A stretch of 64,000 bases of DNA from Rummeliibacillus pycnus_A (GTDB lineage: Bacteria; Bacillota; Bacilli; Bacillales_A; Planococcaceae): contig NZ_CP132291.1 in the NCBI RefSeq assembly GCF_044359855.1, forward strand, positions 2,170,001 to 2,234,000, given 5' to 3'. The notes under the pieces are model-generated. The model was not told the DNA's origin, made no database searches, and saw only the letters and a program-made list of their open reading frames with translations. The position numbers and the translations under genes are program-made. Shown piece by piece: positions 43,636 through 57,147 of this stretch (its first letter is position 1; every line of letters begins with the position of its first letter).

Positions 43636-43664
43636 ATTCTATCAAATATATCTATTTTTAACAA
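43636..43664 (-). promoter_or_regulatory. Promoter of the solitary tRNA-Asp
   Basis: Minus strand TTGTTA (43659-43664), 17-nt spacer, TAGAAT (43636-43641), about 19 nt before the mature tRNA. Confidence 0.65.
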
Positions 43665-43884
43665 TACTTTTATTATATAAAAATATTTTTCGAAAAGTTA
43701 TTAATTTCAATTTCGTATCTGGTAACTAATATGGTTTATTATCTTTTGGTTGAAAGTAAAAAGATCGAATAAAACTACCTAGCATTAAGGTACATGATCT
43801 AATATTTACTAATACATATTTTCCGAAAAGAGATTCGAAAAGAAGTTTAAAAACTGATGGAGACAAAAGAAACAGTTTCGTTGT

Positions 43885-43920
43885 AATAAAAAAGATACTA
43901 CCAATAAAATTAGTAGTACC
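43885..43920 (-). terminator. Terminator of the rRNA operon after 5S
   Basis: GGTACTACTAAT / ATTGGTAGTATC stem followed by TTTTTTATTA on the minus strand. Confidence 0.85.
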
Positions 43921-43927
43921 TTAGTGT

Positions 43928-44045
43928 GCCTAGCAACGTCCTACTCTCGCAGGGGGACAGCCCCCAACTACCATTGGCGCTAAAGAGCTTAACTTCTGTG
44001 TTCGGCATGGGAACAGGTGTGACCTCTTTGCCATCATTACTAGAC
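43928..44045 (-). rRNA. rrf: 5S ribosomal RNA
   Basis: Minus strand GTCTAGTAATGATGGCAAAG through GTCACACCTGTTCCCATGCC, GAACACAGAAGTTAAG and GAGAGTAGGACGTTGCTAGGC. Terminal helix GTCTAGTAA / TTGCTAGGC closes. Ends estimated from that helix. Confidence 0.95.
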
Positions 44046-44229
44046 TTCGATTTACAATATACTTCGCATTACTTCGTCAACTTCACTCTTTCGAATCCTC
44101 ATGTACATAAGTACACTCCGGTTCTCAATCATTCGTTTCCTCGTACTGCTCGCATCTTGAAAATCTTTATATAGAAAGATTTGTTCTCTCAAAACTGGAT
44201 AAACACTCATTGAAGTTCTTAAGAACTTT

Positions 44230-48888
<4,659 letters not shown>

Positions 48889-49027
48889 GTAAAGTTTGAA
48901 AGCTCATTAGCTTTGCTAGCGTATCATCTATAAGATGATATCTATTGTTTGTCCTTGTTACTAACAGAAGTTAGTAAACAAAGTTTATTGATTAACGTCT
49001 TGCTTGTTCAGTTTTCAAGGTTCATAT

Positions 49028-49101
49028 TGGAGCGGGTGAGGAGAATCGAACTCCCGACAACAGCTTGGAAGGCTGTGGTTTTACCACTAAACTACACCCG
49101 C
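49028..49101 (-). tRNA. tRNA-Gly (TCC)
   Basis: 74 nt, acceptor GCGGGTG, anticodon TCC in CTTCCAA, CCA encoded. Last tRNA before 16S. Confidence 0.96.
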
Positions 49102-49132
49102 ATAAATACATAATATTAAAATGTTAATAATA

Positions 49133-49209
<77 letters not shown>

Positions 49210-49226
49210 ATATTATAAATTTTTCT

Positions 49227-49312
49227 TGGTGCGATCGAGAGGACTTGAACCTCCACCGAGTTACCCCGACTAGGCCCTCAACCTAGCGCGTCTGCCATTC
49301 CGCCACGACCGC
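49227..49312 (-). tRNA. tRNA-Leu (GAG)
   Basis: 86 nt with long variable arm, acceptor GCGGTCG, anticodon GAG in TTGAGGG, CCA encoded. Confidence 0.95.
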
Positions 49313-49374
49313 ATCTTTTCTCAACAAGTAAGTATTATTATAATATACTTTCTTTATCATGTCAAGAGATAAAA

Positions 49375-49450
49375 TGGTGAGTCATGCAGGATTCGAACCA
49401 GCGACCCTCTGATTAAAAGTCAGATGCTCTACCAACTGAGCTAATGACTC
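49375..49450 (-). tRNA. tRNA-Lys (TTT)
   Basis: 76 nt, acceptor GAGTCAT, anticodon TTT in CTTTTAA, CCA encoded. Confidence 0.96.
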
Positions 49451-49474
49451 GTAGCTGAAATAACAATAAGAAAA

Positions 49475-49549
49475 TGGCTGGGGTACCTGGATTCGAACCA
49501 GGGCATGACGGAATCAAAATCCGTTGCCTTACCGCTTGGCTATACCCCA
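49475..49549 (-). tRNA. tRNA-Gln (TTG)
   Basis: 75 nt, acceptor TGGGGTA / TACCCCA, anticodon TTG in TTTTGAT, CCA encoded. Confidence 0.96.
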
Positions 49550-49555
49550 ATAAAA

Positions 49556-49632
49556 TGGCGGTTCGGACGGGACTCGAACCCGCGACCTCCTGCGTGACAG
49601 GCAGGCATTCTAACCAGCTGAACTACCGAACC
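49556..49632 (-). tRNA. tRNA-Asp (GTC), copy in the tRNA cluster
   Basis: 77 nt, identical to the copy at 43541-43617; anticodon GTC, CCA encoded. Confidence 0.97.
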
Positions 49633-49638
49633 ATTAAA

Positions 49639-49713
49639 TGGTGACCCCTACGAGATTCGAACTCGTGTTACCGCCGTGAAAGGGCGGTGTCTTAACCGCT
49701 TGACCAAGGGGCC
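49639..49713 (-). tRNA. tRNA-Glu (TTC)
   Basis: 75 nt, acceptor GGCCCCT, anticodon TTC in CTTTCAC, CCA encoded. Confidence 0.96.
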
Positions 49714-49714
49714 A

Positions 49715-49791
49715 TGGCTCCGAAGGCAGGACTCGAACCTGCGACCCTCTGATTAACAGTCAGATGCTGCTACCAACTGAGCTACTTCGGA
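49715..49791 (-). tRNA. tRNA-Asn (GTT)
   Basis: 77 nt, acceptor TCCGAAG / CTTCGGA, anticodon GTT in CTGTTAA, CCA encoded. First gene after the cluster promoter and only 1 nt from tRNA-Glu. Confidence 0.95.
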
Positions 49792-49845
49792 ATAACCTTC
49801 ATTTGTTTGTCGCTTCAATGTGTTATCACCTTGTCGACTTTTACT

Positions 49846-49874
49846 ATTATAGAGAGATATATTATATTCGTCAA
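49846..49874 (-). promoter_or_regulatory. Promoter of the tRNA-rRNA operon
   Basis: Minus strand TTGACG (49869-49874), 17-nt AT-rich spacer, perfect TATAAT (49846-49851), about 55 nt before tRNA-Asn. No other convincing promoter was seen between tRNA-Gly and 16S. Confidence 0.88.
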
Positions 49875-49893
49875 GCGTTTTTCTAAAAAAACT

Positions 49894-50349
49894 TTAACTT
49901 TTTAAATTGAGTTGTCCAAGACACTTGCTACAACGGTATCTAGCTGTATTCATTCTAATCTTTCGATGATATTTCGTTCCACATTTAACGCATACATACG
50001 TATATCGTTTACTAATACTTCTTCTCTTACCTTGATCTAAATTAGAACAAAAGCGAGGAGCATTCGTTTTTTTCAAAAGCATTCTAAAATCGGCATCTCT
50101 ATGCTGATATCCCTTTCCTTCTATATGAAGATGATAATGACATAGTTCATGACGAATAATTCCTTCTATTTCTTCAAGTCCATACTGTTCAAATGCTTTG
50201 GGGTTAATCTCAATATTATGGGATTGTAAAAGATAACGTCCACCTGTTGTACGAAGTCTTTTGTTGAAATAAGCCTGGTGCTGAAATGGTTTGCGAAACA
50301 CTTGCTCTGAAATATCACTTACTATCTGCTGTAAATCATGGTCTGTCAT
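49894..50349 (-). CDS. SprT-like zinc protein
   Basis: 151 aa. SprT domain with the zincin motif HELCHYHLH (His-Glu-x-x-His) and upstream RYLLQSHNIEINP. A C-terminal zinc ribbon (YVCVKCGTKYHRK ... YRCSKCLG) completes it. This is the SprT-like family (YdcK of B. subtilis) related to eukaryotic Spartan proteases; bacterial function is not established. It sits after tex as in B. subtilis. The stop lies only 20 nt before the rrn promoter -35 box, with no terminator between. Confidence 0.9.
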   Translation of the reverse strand: MTDHDLQQIVSDISEQVFRKPFQHQAYFNKRLRTTGGRYLLQSHNIEINPKAFEQYGLEEIEGIIRHELCHYHLHIEGKGYQHRDADFRMLLKKTNAPRFCSNLDQGKRRSISKRYTYVCVKCGTKYHRKIRMNTARYRCSKCLGQLNLKS

Positions 50350-50367
50350 AGTATACCTCCTAACAAA

Positions 50368-50402
50368 AATTCAATACCTCACGACAGTGAAGTATTGAAT
50401 TT
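50368..50402 (-). terminator. Terminator downstream of tex
   Basis: AAATTCAATACtTCAC / GTGAgGTATTGAATTT with TTTTTG following on the minus strand. Confidence 0.85.
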
Positions 50403-50472
50403 CATATCAGATTTCTTTTTAATATAAAGGCTTCGTTTTACAATACTGTTGATATTTCATCAATTTCGCTAT

Positions 50473-50585
50473 AGGAGGACGCTTTCTGCGGGCAAAACAA
50501 CAAGCCTCCTCGTTCGCTTTCGCTTACTTGCGGGGTCTCGTCTGACTCGCTTTCCCGCAGGAGTCGCCACCTTTTCTCAAGTAGA
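50473..50585. repeat. Bacillaceae-type GC-rich intergenic repeat
   Basis: GGACGCTTTCTGCGGGCAAA, GCCTCCTCGTTCGCTTTCGC, TTGCGGGGTCTCGTCTGACT and GCTTTCCCGCAGGAGTCGCC match, from memory, an imperfect palindromic repeat common between genes in many Bacillaceae genomes. It is related to the core of the MITE-like copies but lacks their terminal inverted repeats. Confidence 0.75.
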
Positions 50586-50668
50586 TTCAAAAAAAAATCA
50601 ACAATATCCGAACTAAAATCCCTTTTTCAAAAGTCTTAATATCACGCTCTCATTAAGTAAGACCAGTA

Positions 50669-52834
50669 TTATTCATTAATTTGTTGTTCAGGCGGAAGCA
50701 TTGTAAGAGAAATTCTACCTTTTCCGGCTTCTACTTTATCTACCCAAACCGTTACGATATCACCAAGCGCTACAACATCTAACGGATGCTTTACAAATCC
50801 TTTTTTCAGTTTTGAAATGTGTACAAGACCATCTTGTTTTACACCAATATCGACAAATGCTCCAAAATCAACAACATTTCGTACTGTACCTTGTAGCTCC
50901 ATTCCTGGTTGTAAGTCTTCCATTTTAAGAACATCTTTTTTTAGTAATGGTTGTGGGAAAGCATCACGAGGATCTCGTGAAGGTTTCATAAGTGAATCAA
51001 CAACATCTTTTAGTGTTACTTCACCTATTCCCCACTCTTCACTAAGTGCAGAAATATTTAGTTCTCCAATTGCTTGTTCGGCTTCCTGCGAACCAATTTG
51101 TTTCTTATCGATATGTGCTGATTCTAAAATTTGTTTCGCTAAATCATAGCTTTCTGGATGGATTGCAGTAGCATCTAACGGATTTTTTGCTTTTGGAATT
51201 CGCAAAAATCCAATAGCTTGTTCATAAGTCTTAGCACCAAGTCGTGGGATTTTCTTTAGTTGTGTACGAGCTGTAAATTTCCCATTTTCACTACGAACTT
51301 TCACGATATTCTCAGCTACCGTCTTGGATAAACCTGAGACATATTGAAGTAAAGATGGCGATGCAGTATTAACATCTACTCCTACTTGGTTTACTGCTGT
51401 TTCTACTATAAATGTTAATGACTCCTCTAATTTCTTTTGTGAAACATCGTGTTGATATTGTCCTACTCCTACTGCCTTAGGATCAATTTTCACAAGTTCA
51501 GCTAAAGGATCTTGTAAACGTCTCGCAATTGATACAGCACTTCGTTGTTCTACCTGCAAGTCAGGAAATTCCCCGCGCGCTACTTCAGATGCCGAGTATA
51601 CGCTAGCTCCTGCCTCACTCACAATAACATAAGCAGCATTGCTAACCGATTCCTTTAAGCATTCGGATACAAATTGTTCTGTCTCACGAGAAGCTGTACC
51701 GTTTCCTATTGCAATAATCGAAATTGGGTAGCGGTTTAAAATATCATTAAAGGTTTTTCTGGATTTTTCTATATCACCTTTTGCTGTATGCGGGTAGATA
51801 ACGGAGATTTCAAGCATTTTACCTGTGTCATCTACAACTGCTAGTTTACAGCCTGTTCGATACGCAGGGTCTACCCCTAGCACATATTGTCCATTCATTG
51901 GCGGTTGCAACAATAGATTACGTAAGTTTTCTGAGAAAATATGAATTGCTTGTGCTTCTGCTTTTTCTGTTAACTCATTGCGAATTTCTCGTTCAATTGA
52001 TGGTTGAATTAAACGTTTATAAGCATCTTCAATTGCTAACTCTACCTGCGAAACAGCAGGTGAGGAAGAAACAGGTATCCATTCATTTCTCATAACCTGA
52101 TGTACACGTTCTACCGGTACCTGAATACTTACTTTTAAAACTTCTTCTTTTTCACCACGATTAATAGCTAAAATACGGTGTGGCACGATTTTATTAACAG
52201 GTTCTTCGTATTCATAGTACATCTCGAAAACAGCTTTCTCATCAAGCTCTGCATTTTTAACAGCAGCTTGAATTTTACCTTGTTGCCATGATATCTTTCG
52301 GATTTTCTCACGAATTGCGGCATCATCTGCAAAGCGTTCTGCCAAAATATCACAAGCTCCCTGTAATGCTTCTTCCATATTCTCTACTTTTTCACCTACA
52401 AAGGGCATTGCCAATTTTTGAAGGGTTGTTTTGTCAAATGCCATTAATTGATCCGCTAATGGCTCTAAACCTTTGTCTTTTGCAATTGTAGCTTTTGTGC
52501 GTCGTTTTTGTTTATATGGACGATATAAATCTTCAATCCGTTTTAAAATGGTTGCAGCATTAATTTCTTTTGCTAATTCTTCTGTTAGTTTTCCTTGCTC
52601 ATCAATTAAGCGAAGAACTTCCTGTTTGCGTTGTTCTAATTGTTGAATATAGTGATAACGGTCTTCGATTGCTTTTATTTGTACCTCATCTAACGAACCC
52701 GTTGCTTCTTTTCGATAGCGTGCTATAAAGGGTACTGTATTAGAAGCTTCAAGTAATTGAATTACTTGTTCTACTTGATGTGTACGAATACCAATTTCTG
52801 AGGCGATTAACTGATGCATTTTTTTGTCATCCAT
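50669..52834 (-). CDS. tex: Tex-family S1 RNA-binding protein
   Basis: 721 aa. N-terminal helical Tex domain (TVPFIARYRKEATGSLDE, DLYRPYKQKRRTKATIA). YqgF/RNase H-like core (NGQYVLGVDPAYRTGCKLAVVD, IAIGNGTASRETEQFV, EAGASVYSASEVARGEFP). HhH region (VDVNTASPSLLQYVSGLS, KIPRLGAKTYEQAIGFLRI). C-terminal S1 domain (GMELQGTVRNVVDFGAFVDI, GRISLTML). Involved in transcription and toxin-gene expression in other bacteria. AAAGG lies before the ATG. Position equals ydcI in B. subtilis. Confidence 0.95.
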   Translation of the reverse strand: MDDKKMHQLIASEIGIRTHQVEQVIQLLEASNTVPFIARYRKEATGSLDEVQIKAIEDRYHYIQQLEQRKQEVLRLIDEQGKLTEELAKEINAATILKRIEDLYRPYKQKRRTKATIAKDKGLEPLADQLMAFDKTTLQKLAMPFVGEKVENMEEALQGACDILAERFADDAAIREKIRKISWQQGKIQAAVKNAELDEKAVFEMYYEYEEPVNKIVPHRILAINRGEKEEVLKVSIQVPVERVHQVMRNEWIPVSSSPAVSQVELAIEDAYKRLIQPSIEREIRNELTEKAEAQAIHIFSENLRNLLLQPPMNGQYVLGVDPAYRTGCKLAVVDDTGKMLEISVIYPHTAKGDIEKSRKTFNDILNRYPISIIAIGNGTASRETEQFVSECLKESVSNAAYVIVSEAGASVYSASEVARGEFPDLQVEQRSAVSIARRLQDPLAELVKIDPKAVGVGQYQHDVSQKKLEESLTFIVETAVNQVGVDVNTASPSLLQYVSGLSKTVAENIVKVRSENGKFTARTQLKKIPRLGAKTYEQAIGFLRIPKAKNPLDATAIHPESYDLAKQILESAHIDKKQIGSQEAEQAIGELNISALSEEWGIGEVTLKDVVDSLMKPSRDPRDAFPQPLLKKDVLKMEDLQPGMELQGTVRNVVDFGAFVDIGVKQDGLVHISKLKKGFVKHPLDVVALGDIVTVWVDKVEAGKGRISLTMLPPEQQINE

Positions 52835-52904
52835 AAGTTCACTACCTTTCTTTTGTCTATCCTATTTTATCATAGGAAGAATTTACATATCTTCTGAAAG
52901 CCAA

Positions 52905-52942
52905 AAAGGAATTGTCCAAAAACAGCTTTGGACAATTCCCTT
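52905..52942 (-). terminator. Terminator of rsbT
   Basis: AAGGGAATTGTCCAAA / TTTGGACAATTCCTT stem with TTTTTGG on the minus strand. Confidence 0.85.
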
Positions 52943-53008
52943 TCTAATTAGTAAGTATCGATATCTTATAAGTGCATTTCAACAATCATTAATTATTTCT
53001 TTGTGATA

Positions 53009-53419
53009 TTAATCATTATCTAAGCGAAGCCACTTCTTAATGGTAATGGTAGTACCTTTTTTTAATTCCGTTTCTATTTCAAATTCATCCATCAATCGTC
53101 TAACACCAGGTAAACCAGCACCTAAACCTTGTGAAGTTGAAAACCCATCTTGCATTACTTGCTGAATATCAGCTATTCCCGGGCCAGAATCCGAAGCAAC
53201 AATACAAATCCCTTCAGAAAATCCCCCTATCATTCTTGCCACTTCAATTTTTCCTTGTTCAGCATATAAATAAATATTACGGGCTAGTTCACTGATGGCT
53301 GTCGTAATTCGTGCTTGATCTACTGCACCAAAACCAATCGATTTAGCCTCCTTACGACCAAGCTGACGTGCGGCAACAATATCCCATTCTGTCAAAATAT
53401 CTACAGAAGACCCTTCCAT
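53009..53419 (-). CDS. rsbT: RsbT-like serine/threonine kinase (switch kinase), orphan
   Basis: 136 aa GHKL-fold kinase. LTEWDIVAARQLGRKEAKSI, GFGAVDQARITTAISELARN, ASDSGPGIADIQQVMQDGFS and GLGAGLPGVRRLMDEFEI match B. subtilis RsbT as I recall it, with the N-box Asn in ELARN and the G1 DSGPG intact. RsbT normally leaves the RsbR-RsbS stressosome to activate the phosphatase RsbU. Here neither rsbR nor rsbS precedes it and no rsbU, rsbV, rsbW or sigB follows; tex comes next. It has its own terminator and is cut off from mazF by another, so it must have its own promoter. Confidence 0.92.
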   Translation of the reverse strand: MEGSSVDILTEWDIVAARQLGRKEAKSIGFGAVDQARITTAISELARNIYLYAEQGKIEVARMIGGFSEGICIVASDSGPGIADIQQVMQDGFSTSQGLGAGLPGVRRLMDEFEIETELKKGTTITIKKWLRLDND

Positions 53420-53785
53420 CCTAAATACGCCCCCAAATCACTTAAGTTTTCCAATATTTTTCATCATTAATATACATTACTTCCATCGCCTTACTCACTA
53501 CTCATTCTAAATAGAACTCCATAGCACAATAAAAATAAAATATTTTACACACACAATTGGGTTAAACTTATATACTCTTTTTATATTTTATGGATACGTG
53601 TATTATTTTCAATAGATAACATTTCATTATTAGTATCAAAAAGAAATAATACCATATTATCTATTTTACTACTGACTTTTTCTAATTGTATAATATATTA
53701 TCTAACTTTACACTGTTATTTTCGTAATATTTTTCTATAATAGGTTGAATAAATATTCCTATAATTGGAATTTAGGATAAACAAA
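53420..53785. other. AT-rich gap where rsbR-rsbS would be expected
   Basis: 366 bp, very AT-rich, no recognisable RsbR or RsbS remnant in any frame. It must contain the rsbT promoter; no sigma-B-type GTTT...GGGTAT pair was found. Confidence 0.55.
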
Positions 53786-53812
53786 AACGCCAGAATAATT
53801 CATTCTGGCGTT
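53786..53812 (-). terminator. Terminator of the mazE-mazF transcript
   Basis: AACGCCAGAAT / ATTCTGGCGTT perfect stem with TTTTTG on the minus strand. Confidence 0.9.
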
Positions 53813-53828
53813 TCAATATGTATGCTAT

Positions 53829-54179
53829 TTAAAATTTTAAAAGACCCAAGCTAATTTCTAAAGCTTCTTCTACTTTTTCCATCAATGGCCCATCTAGTTG
53901 TGTGATTTTGTCAGTCAATCTGGATTTATCGATTGTTCGTAATTGTTCCAATAAAATAACTGAATCTCTTTCAAATCCATATTTCTTCGCATCTATCTCT
54001 ACATGAGTAGGTAGTTTTGCTTTTTGGATTTGAGCAGTTATTGCTGCAATAATTACTGTAGGACTGAAGCGATTTCCGATGTCATTTTGAATAACCAGTA
54101 CGGGTCTAGTACCACCTTGCTCTGACCCGACTACTGGCGATAAATCTGCAAAAAAAACGTCACCACGTTTAACGTTCAA
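53829..54179 (-). CDS. ndoA: EndoA (MazF) endoribonuclease toxin
   Basis: 116-aa ACA-type mRNA interferase of the CcdB/PemK fold. MNVKRGDVFFADLSPVVGSE, QGGTRPVLVIQNDIGNRFSP and IIAAITAQIQKAKLPTHVEI are nearly invariant in Bacillales EndoA, with the catalytic Arg25-type residue in GGTRPV and the Thr in AAIT. It follows its antitoxin gene by 4 nt. In B. subtilis it cleaves UACAU sites. Confidence 0.96.
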   Translation of the reverse strand: MNVKRGDVFFADLSPVVGSEQGGTRPVLVIQNDIGNRFSPTVIIAAITAQIQKAKLPTHVEIDAKKYGFERDSVILLEQLRTIDKSRLTDKITQLDGPLMEKVEEALEISLGLLKF

Positions 54180-54183
54180 GTTT

Positions 54184-54465
54184 TCATCCTCCGCTTACGA
54201 GTCGCTCTACCATATGTTCCGCTTCATACTCAACATGTAAGCATTCACTACATATAGATAAGTTAATCTGTGACATTTCTACATATCCTTTAACCATTGC
54301 TTCTCGCATGTGATTTTTTTGATTTGTATGAATAGATCGTTTTGTTGGAATATAAACGCATTCATTCGTATTTTTTGTTATTTGTCTATAAGCTTGTTCA
54401 ATGTTTTCAGAAACCATTCGTTCTGGTAATCGGATAAGGACTTCTTCCATTCTTCTTTGACTCAC
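54184..54465 (-). CDS. ndoAI: EndoAI (MazE-type) antitoxin, ribbon-helix-helix
   Basis: 93 aa starting MSQRRMEEVLIRLPERMVSE, an RHH DNA-binding head, followed by a helical tail (MREAMVKGYVEMSQINLSIC) that wraps the toxin. The open frame reaches 54612. GGAGGTG lies 6 nt before the GTG at 54465, and that start gives exactly the 93-residue size I recall for B. subtilis EndoAI, so it is chosen. It probably autoregulates the operon. Confidence 0.92.
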   Translation of the reverse strand: MSQRRMEEVLIRLPERMVSENIEQAYRQITKNTNECVYIPTKRSIHTNQKNHMREAMVKGYVEMSQINLSICSECLHVEYEAEHMVERLVSGG

Positions 54466-54676
54466 AGCCAACACCTCCACAAACAAATCACCTATTATAC
54501 CTCTTAACTTACCTACTATCCTAACATTAAAATTAGGCGTTGAAAAGACAGTATCAGTAAGTATTTGACATAAGCGTTGATTTTTTTCTGAATTTGTCGA
54601 CTTATAGGACAAACTACCATTTATAGAGTATTAATAACATTTAAAACCCTATCTATCATGCTACAGAAGTAACAAT

Positions 54677-55789
54677 TTATTTATAAATTCTTGGCACTCT
54701 TTGTGAAAGCATACATGGTATTTCATAAACAATTGTGTGAAGTCGATCTGCCCATTCTTGGATATGAATTTCATCTTGTTGTTGTTTACCGATTAAGACG
54801 ACCTTTTCGCCAACTTCCATTTCTCTAGGTAATCTAATCATACATTGATCCATACAAATTCTTCCGATAATAGGTGCTCTTGTACCATCTATTAAAACTT
54901 CTTGCCCTGATAATCCACGAATAACCCCATCAGCATACCCAATAGGCATCGTGCCAATCCACTCATCTTGTTGCGCTACATATGTACCGCCATAACTGAC
55001 TGTATCGCCTTTAGCAATTTTCTTCACATGCACTAGTTCACTTTCTAACGCTAACGCTGGGTGTAATGCATATGGTAGAAGTTTTTCGACAAATGTCGAA
55101 GGAGCAAGACCGTACATAGATATTCCAAATCGTACGGCATCAAACTGAACGCCTTCTTTGACCAATGAAGCCGCCGTGTTTGCTGCATGTACTAAGCGAG
55201 GTCTTACTGGTAAACTCGCTACTAAATCATTGAATACTTCTAACTGATAATCATACTTTGATGTATCTTCTTCATCTGCAGTTGCGAAATGAGTGAAAAT
55301 ACCATCTACTTCTATATTATTTGCCATAGTTATGGCATCATATACAGCTTTTAACTCTTTTTCTGTTCGTACACCAATACGGCCCATTCCACTATCAACT
55401 TTTATGTGTACTTTTAAAGGATTGCTAAACTCTTTTGATATAACTTCGTTAATCCATTCTTGTGAAAATACTGTAAGTGTAATATCATCTTTTGCTGCGA
55501 ATGGTGCAAAACTTACCGGAACAGCTCCTAATATCAATATGGGTGTTTTATCAATTGAAGCTCTTAAATGTAATGCTTCTTCTGGTGTTGCAACTGCCAA
55601 CATTGTTGCTCCTGCTTCTAATGCAGCTTTAGCAACTTGCACATCACCATGACCGTAAGCATTTGCTTTTACAACTGCAATGATTTCAACACTTGATTGC
55701 AAATGCTTACGTAGGTTTTCTATATTATATCGAATTGCCGATAAATCTATAATCGCTTTGGTAGGACGAAATTGAAGAAGTTCGTTCAT
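54677..55789 (-). CDS. alr: Alanine racemase
   Basis: PLP enzyme interconverting L- and D-alanine for peptidoglycan. 370 aa. PLP lysine K41 in VVKANAYGHGD; IKVDSGMGRIGVR; the catalytic tyrosine in VSYGGTY (about residue 265) and RICMDQCMI are canonical. AGAAGG precedes the ATG. It is upstream of ndoAI-ndoA as in B. subtilis alrA. A role in spore germination control cannot be judged. Confidence 0.96.
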   Translation of the reverse strand: MNELLQFRPTKAIIDLSAIRYNIENLRKHLQSSVEIIAVVKANAYGHGDVQVAKAALEAGATMLAVATPEEALHLRASIDKTPILILGAVPVSFAPFAAKDDITLTVFSQEWINEVISKEFSNPLKVHIKVDSGMGRIGVRTEKELKAVYDAITMANNIEVDGIFTHFATADEEDTSKYDYQLEVFNDLVASLPVRPRLVHAANTAASLVKEGVQFDAVRFGISMYGLAPSTFVEKLLPYALHPALALESELVHVKKIAKGDTVSYGGTYVAQQDEWIGTMPIGYADGVIRGLSGQEVLIDGTRAPIIGRICMDQCMIRLPREMEVGEKVVLIGKQQQDEIHIQEWADRLHTIVYEIPCMLSQRVPRIYK

Positions 55790-55856
55790 GTTTACTAACC
55801 TTCTTATTTGTTTTTTTCTATTATCGTCCCTTCAAAAGCTTTGGTCAATCATTATG

Positions 55857-57092
55857 TTATTTTACTTCTCCATTTACCATTGAAGACGCTACCTGTATTA
55901 ATTCATCCTTGCTTAAATCATTCGAAGCGATAAAGAATGAAACCCCATCTGCTTCCCATGTAATTGAATTATCTGTAATTGCTCCAATTGTAAACCCTAA
56001 ATCTGCAGGGTCACCAGGTGAGAATACTGGGATATAAAGTTGATCAGCTTTCGTAACTTTTTCTTGGATGATTGTAAAGCTCTTATCTCCTTCAAATGAT
56101 AAGATTTTACGAGTACCTGTATCCATTTGTAATGATTCTTCATCAGTTAATTTAACATTATCCCATTTTAATACAGGGTAATGTGTTTTAAAATCTTCAG
56201 AATCTACGTCTGCGCCTGCATTTTCAGTAGCATCTGTAGCTGTTGCATTTGTATCTGCTGAAGTTGCAATTGTTTCTTCACTATTTGCTGCATTGCCTTC
56301 TTTGTTTGTAGACTGTTTATCTGTTGCTTTATCATCTGTAGATTTATCATCAGTTGTCTTTTGTTCACTTGTAGTTGCTTTACTACCATCTCCTTTATCT
56401 GTTCCTTCTGCTGATGTAACGTCTGATTTCGAATCTTTGTTATCAGCTTTTGTATCGCTTGTCTTTGTAAAATCCTCGATTGCATAATCAGAAGCCTTTT
56501 TAGCTACACCAAGCGTTATCTTTTTGAAAGTAATGCGAATTTGTTCTTCATTCGCTTCATTTAATACAACCACTTTCGTAGGCAATAATGTTTTTTTGTC
56601 TATATAAACCTGTTGAGTTGGGAGCATTTTAGAATGATTGTTACGTGTTTTTGCTTTGAAGATATACGCATTTTTTGTCTCTTTCATTTCTGCAGTTTTA
56701 TCCGCAGCTAAATCGTCTGCCAAAGCATTAATTAAATATCCTTGGCTATTTTGTTTTGGCCAATCACTTTGGAATTTATACGTCTTTTTCAGAGATGGCG
56801 TAACAACAAATACGCCTTCTTCATTTCGTATAATCATTTGAGATGTTTCTTGACCTTCTTCTGATACTGCAACACGATAAAATTCAGGTTTTGTATGCCA
56901 TACATTTACATCGTATTTTTTTGAGTCGCCACTCGTTTTGATCTCCATAACAGCCTTAACCTCATAACCCTTAGCGGCTGTCCACTTCTTGCTTGTCTTT
57001 TTCACAACATCCTCTTTTGAATTTGATCCACAAGCTACTAACAATAATACTGCCGTTATAAATACTAGTCCTAAAGTGAGAAATTTTCGCAA
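55857..57092 (-). CDS. YdcC-like lipoprotein with LolA-type fold and low-complexity insert
   Basis: 411 aa. Signal peptide with lipobox LLVAC (Cys21). Residues 22-208 read as a LolA-like lipid-binding domain (YEVKAVMEIKTSGDSKKYDV, VWHTKPEFYRVAVS, QVYIDKKTLLPTKVVV). Residues 209-300 are a Thr/Asp/Lys/Ser/Ala-rich repeat-like stretch (TKTSDTKADNKDSKSD ... KSTDDKATDKQSTNKEG). Residues 301-411 resume a globular domain (GFTIGAITDNSITWEADGVS). B. subtilis YdcC, at the same place between acpS and alr, is about 350 aa, so the insert accounts for the excess. Sporulation-linked in B. subtilis by expression. Confidence 0.85.
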   Translation of the reverse strand: MRKFLTLGLVFITAVLLLVACGSNSKEDVVKKTSKKWTAAKGYEVKAVMEIKTSGDSKKYDVNVWHTKPEFYRVAVSEEGQETSQMIIRNEEGVFVVTPSLKKTYKFQSDWPKQNSQGYLINALADDLAADKTAEMKETKNAYIFKAKTRNNHSKMLPTQQVYIDKKTLLPTKVVVLNEANEEQIRITFKKITLGVAKKASDYAIEDFTKTSDTKADNKDSKSDVTSAEGTDKGDGSKATTSEQKTTDDKSTDDKATDKQSTNKEGNAANSEETIATSADTNATATDATENAGADVDSEDFKTHYPVLKWDNVKLTDEESLQMDTGTRKILSFEGDKSFTIIQEKVTKADQLYIPVFSPGDPADLGFTIGAITDNSITWEADGVSFFIASNDLSKDELIQVASSMVNGEVK

Positions 57093-57147
57093 ATCTCCAT
57101 CCTTTCTCCATTTTCCATTAAAGTATCCTATGAACGAGCTTTAAAAT

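Noticed and set aside
56204..56485. Gln-rich 93-codon frame inside the YdcC-like gene
   Set aside because: An alternative-frame reading of the low-complexity repeat; the lipoprotein frame with its lipobox is the real one.
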